Assembly (NCBI RefSeq): GCF_004216555.1
Contig: NZ_SGWQ01000006.1
Location: forward strand, 248,001 to 312,000
From: Herbihabitans rhizosphaerae
GTDB taxonomy: Bacteria > Actinomycetota > Actinomycetes > Mycobacteriales > Pseudonocardiaceae
DNA length: 64,000 bases
Reading direction: 5' to 3'
This document shows, piece after piece, positions 63,470 through 64,000 of this stretch. The notes below the pieces were generated by a model. It saw only the letters and a list, made by a program, of their open reading frames with translations. It was not told where the DNA came from and made no database searches. Position 1 is the stretch's first letter. Every line of letters starts with the position of its first letter. The position numbers were made by a program, and so were the translations under genes.

Positions 63470-64000
63470 GCGCGCACCGTGAGGCCGACCTTCTGGAACT
63501 CCTTGAGGTCGGAGTAGCCGGTCTTGGCCATCGCCCTGCGCAGCGCGCCGAACAGGTTCACCACGCCGTCGGCGTCCATCGACGGGCCGAACAGCAGCGT
63601 GCGCAGGTCCACCTCGAGATCGGCGACCGGCACGACCCGCGAGCGCGGCAGCGACGGGTGTGCCGCGGCCGCCGTCCAGTACAGGCCCTGGCCGGGCGCC
63701 TCGGCCGCCGAGGCCAGCGGAGCGCCCAACATCACCGCGTCCGCGCCGCACGCGATCGCCTTGGCGATGTCACCGCTGGTGTGCACGCCGCCGTCGGCGA
63801 TCACGTGCACGTACCGCCCGCCGGTCTCGTCCAGGTAGTCGCGGCGCGCGGCAGCGGCGTCCACGATCGCGGTGGCCATCGGCACGCCGATGCCGAGCAC
63901 CGAGTCGGTGGACGTGACACCGCCGCCGTGCCCGTAGCCGACGATCACGCCGGCCGCGCCGGTGCGCATCAGATGCATCGCGGTGCGGTAGTCGCCGACG
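63466..64000 (-). CDS. guaB3: GuaB3-type IMP dehydrogenase family protein (partial)
   Basis: The C-terminal 178 residues of a gene that continues past the window edge. VHVIADGGVHTSGDIAKAIA, then CGADAVMLGAPLASAAEAPG is the phosphate-binding part of the IMPDH/GMP reductase barrel. The C-terminus GALRRAMAKTGYSDLKEFQK is typical of the GuaB3 subgroup, whose members act in purine metabolism. The frame is open to 64000. Confidence 0.9.
   Translation of the reverse strand, partial: VGDYRTAMHLMRTGAAGVIVGYGHGGGVTSTDSVLGIGVPMATAIVDAAAARRDYLDETGGRYVHVIADGGVHTSGDIAKAIACGADAVMLGAPLASAAEAPGQGLYWTAAAAHPSLPRSRVVPVADLEVDLRTLLFGPSMDADGVVNLFGALRRAMAKTGYSDLKEFQKVGLTVRA

Overview
The window is high-GC actinomycete chromosome. 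It probably comes from the Pseudonocardiaceae (an Amycolatopsis-like genus); this is inferred from gene families and codon use, not from a marker gene. Two blocks match gene orders known from mycobacteria: enolase / FtsB-like / DUF501 / exopolyphosphatase, and cholesterol-oxidase-like ChoD next to GuaB3. Around them lies accessory DNA.

Layout. 1-9.2 kb: a TetR regulator divergent from a flavin monooxygenase fused to an alpha/beta hydrolase, an EamA exporter with no normal start, a type II NADH dehydrogenase, an unusual tRNA with a UAA anticodon, a MerR/zinc-finger regulator, a secreted beta-lactamase-like hydrolase, and an HxlR/RibD-like pair. 9.2-17.4 kb: a MacB/LolD-type ABC exporter, a regulator divergent from a P450-ferredoxin pair, and a gluconate locus (GntR, gluconokinase, permease). 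17.4-21.8 kb: a hydrolase, a small zinc-ribbon protein, LysR, a family-5-like uracil-DNA glycosylase and an intracellular S10 carboxypeptidase.

21.9-33 kb is the most mosaic part. It holds a complete but decayed IS1380-like element with a 4-bp target duplication, a lower-GC hypothetical gene, a secreted NucA/NucB-type DNase, a broken XRE/DUF5753 regulator, twin secreted propeller proteins, HisRS, and an ESX/type VII-like cassette (SAV_915-like, small WXG-like, large WXG-like with hydrophobic tail, membrane protein).

33-46 kb is a protein and peptide scavenging block: two tandem secreted subtilisins, a complete oligopeptide ABC transporter (OppB, C, D, F) and three successive substrate-binding lipoproteins, all on the minus strand. 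This fits secreted proteolysis followed by peptide import. 46-54.8 kb carries exopolyphosphatase, two lytic transglycosylases, DUF501, FtsB-like, enolase, a TPR protein, a DUF2975/XRE pair and a proline-iminopeptidase-like enzyme, plus an internally deleted dehalogenase-like pseudogene. 55-61.2 kb has a DUF222/HNH protein, then a LacI-controlled sugar ABC importer with its own PfkB kinase. 61.2-64 kb is ChoD, a GNAT acetyltransferase and GuaB3, which runs off the window.

Several sequence-level signals cut across genes. The palindrome GTCCACWGTGGAC occurs eight times. A 3'-end hairpin with a TTTAGC/GCTAAA core occurs three times, twice inside a longer (~75 bp) conserved element. The IS transposase and the DUF222 gene both show a mid-gene reversal of GC skew.
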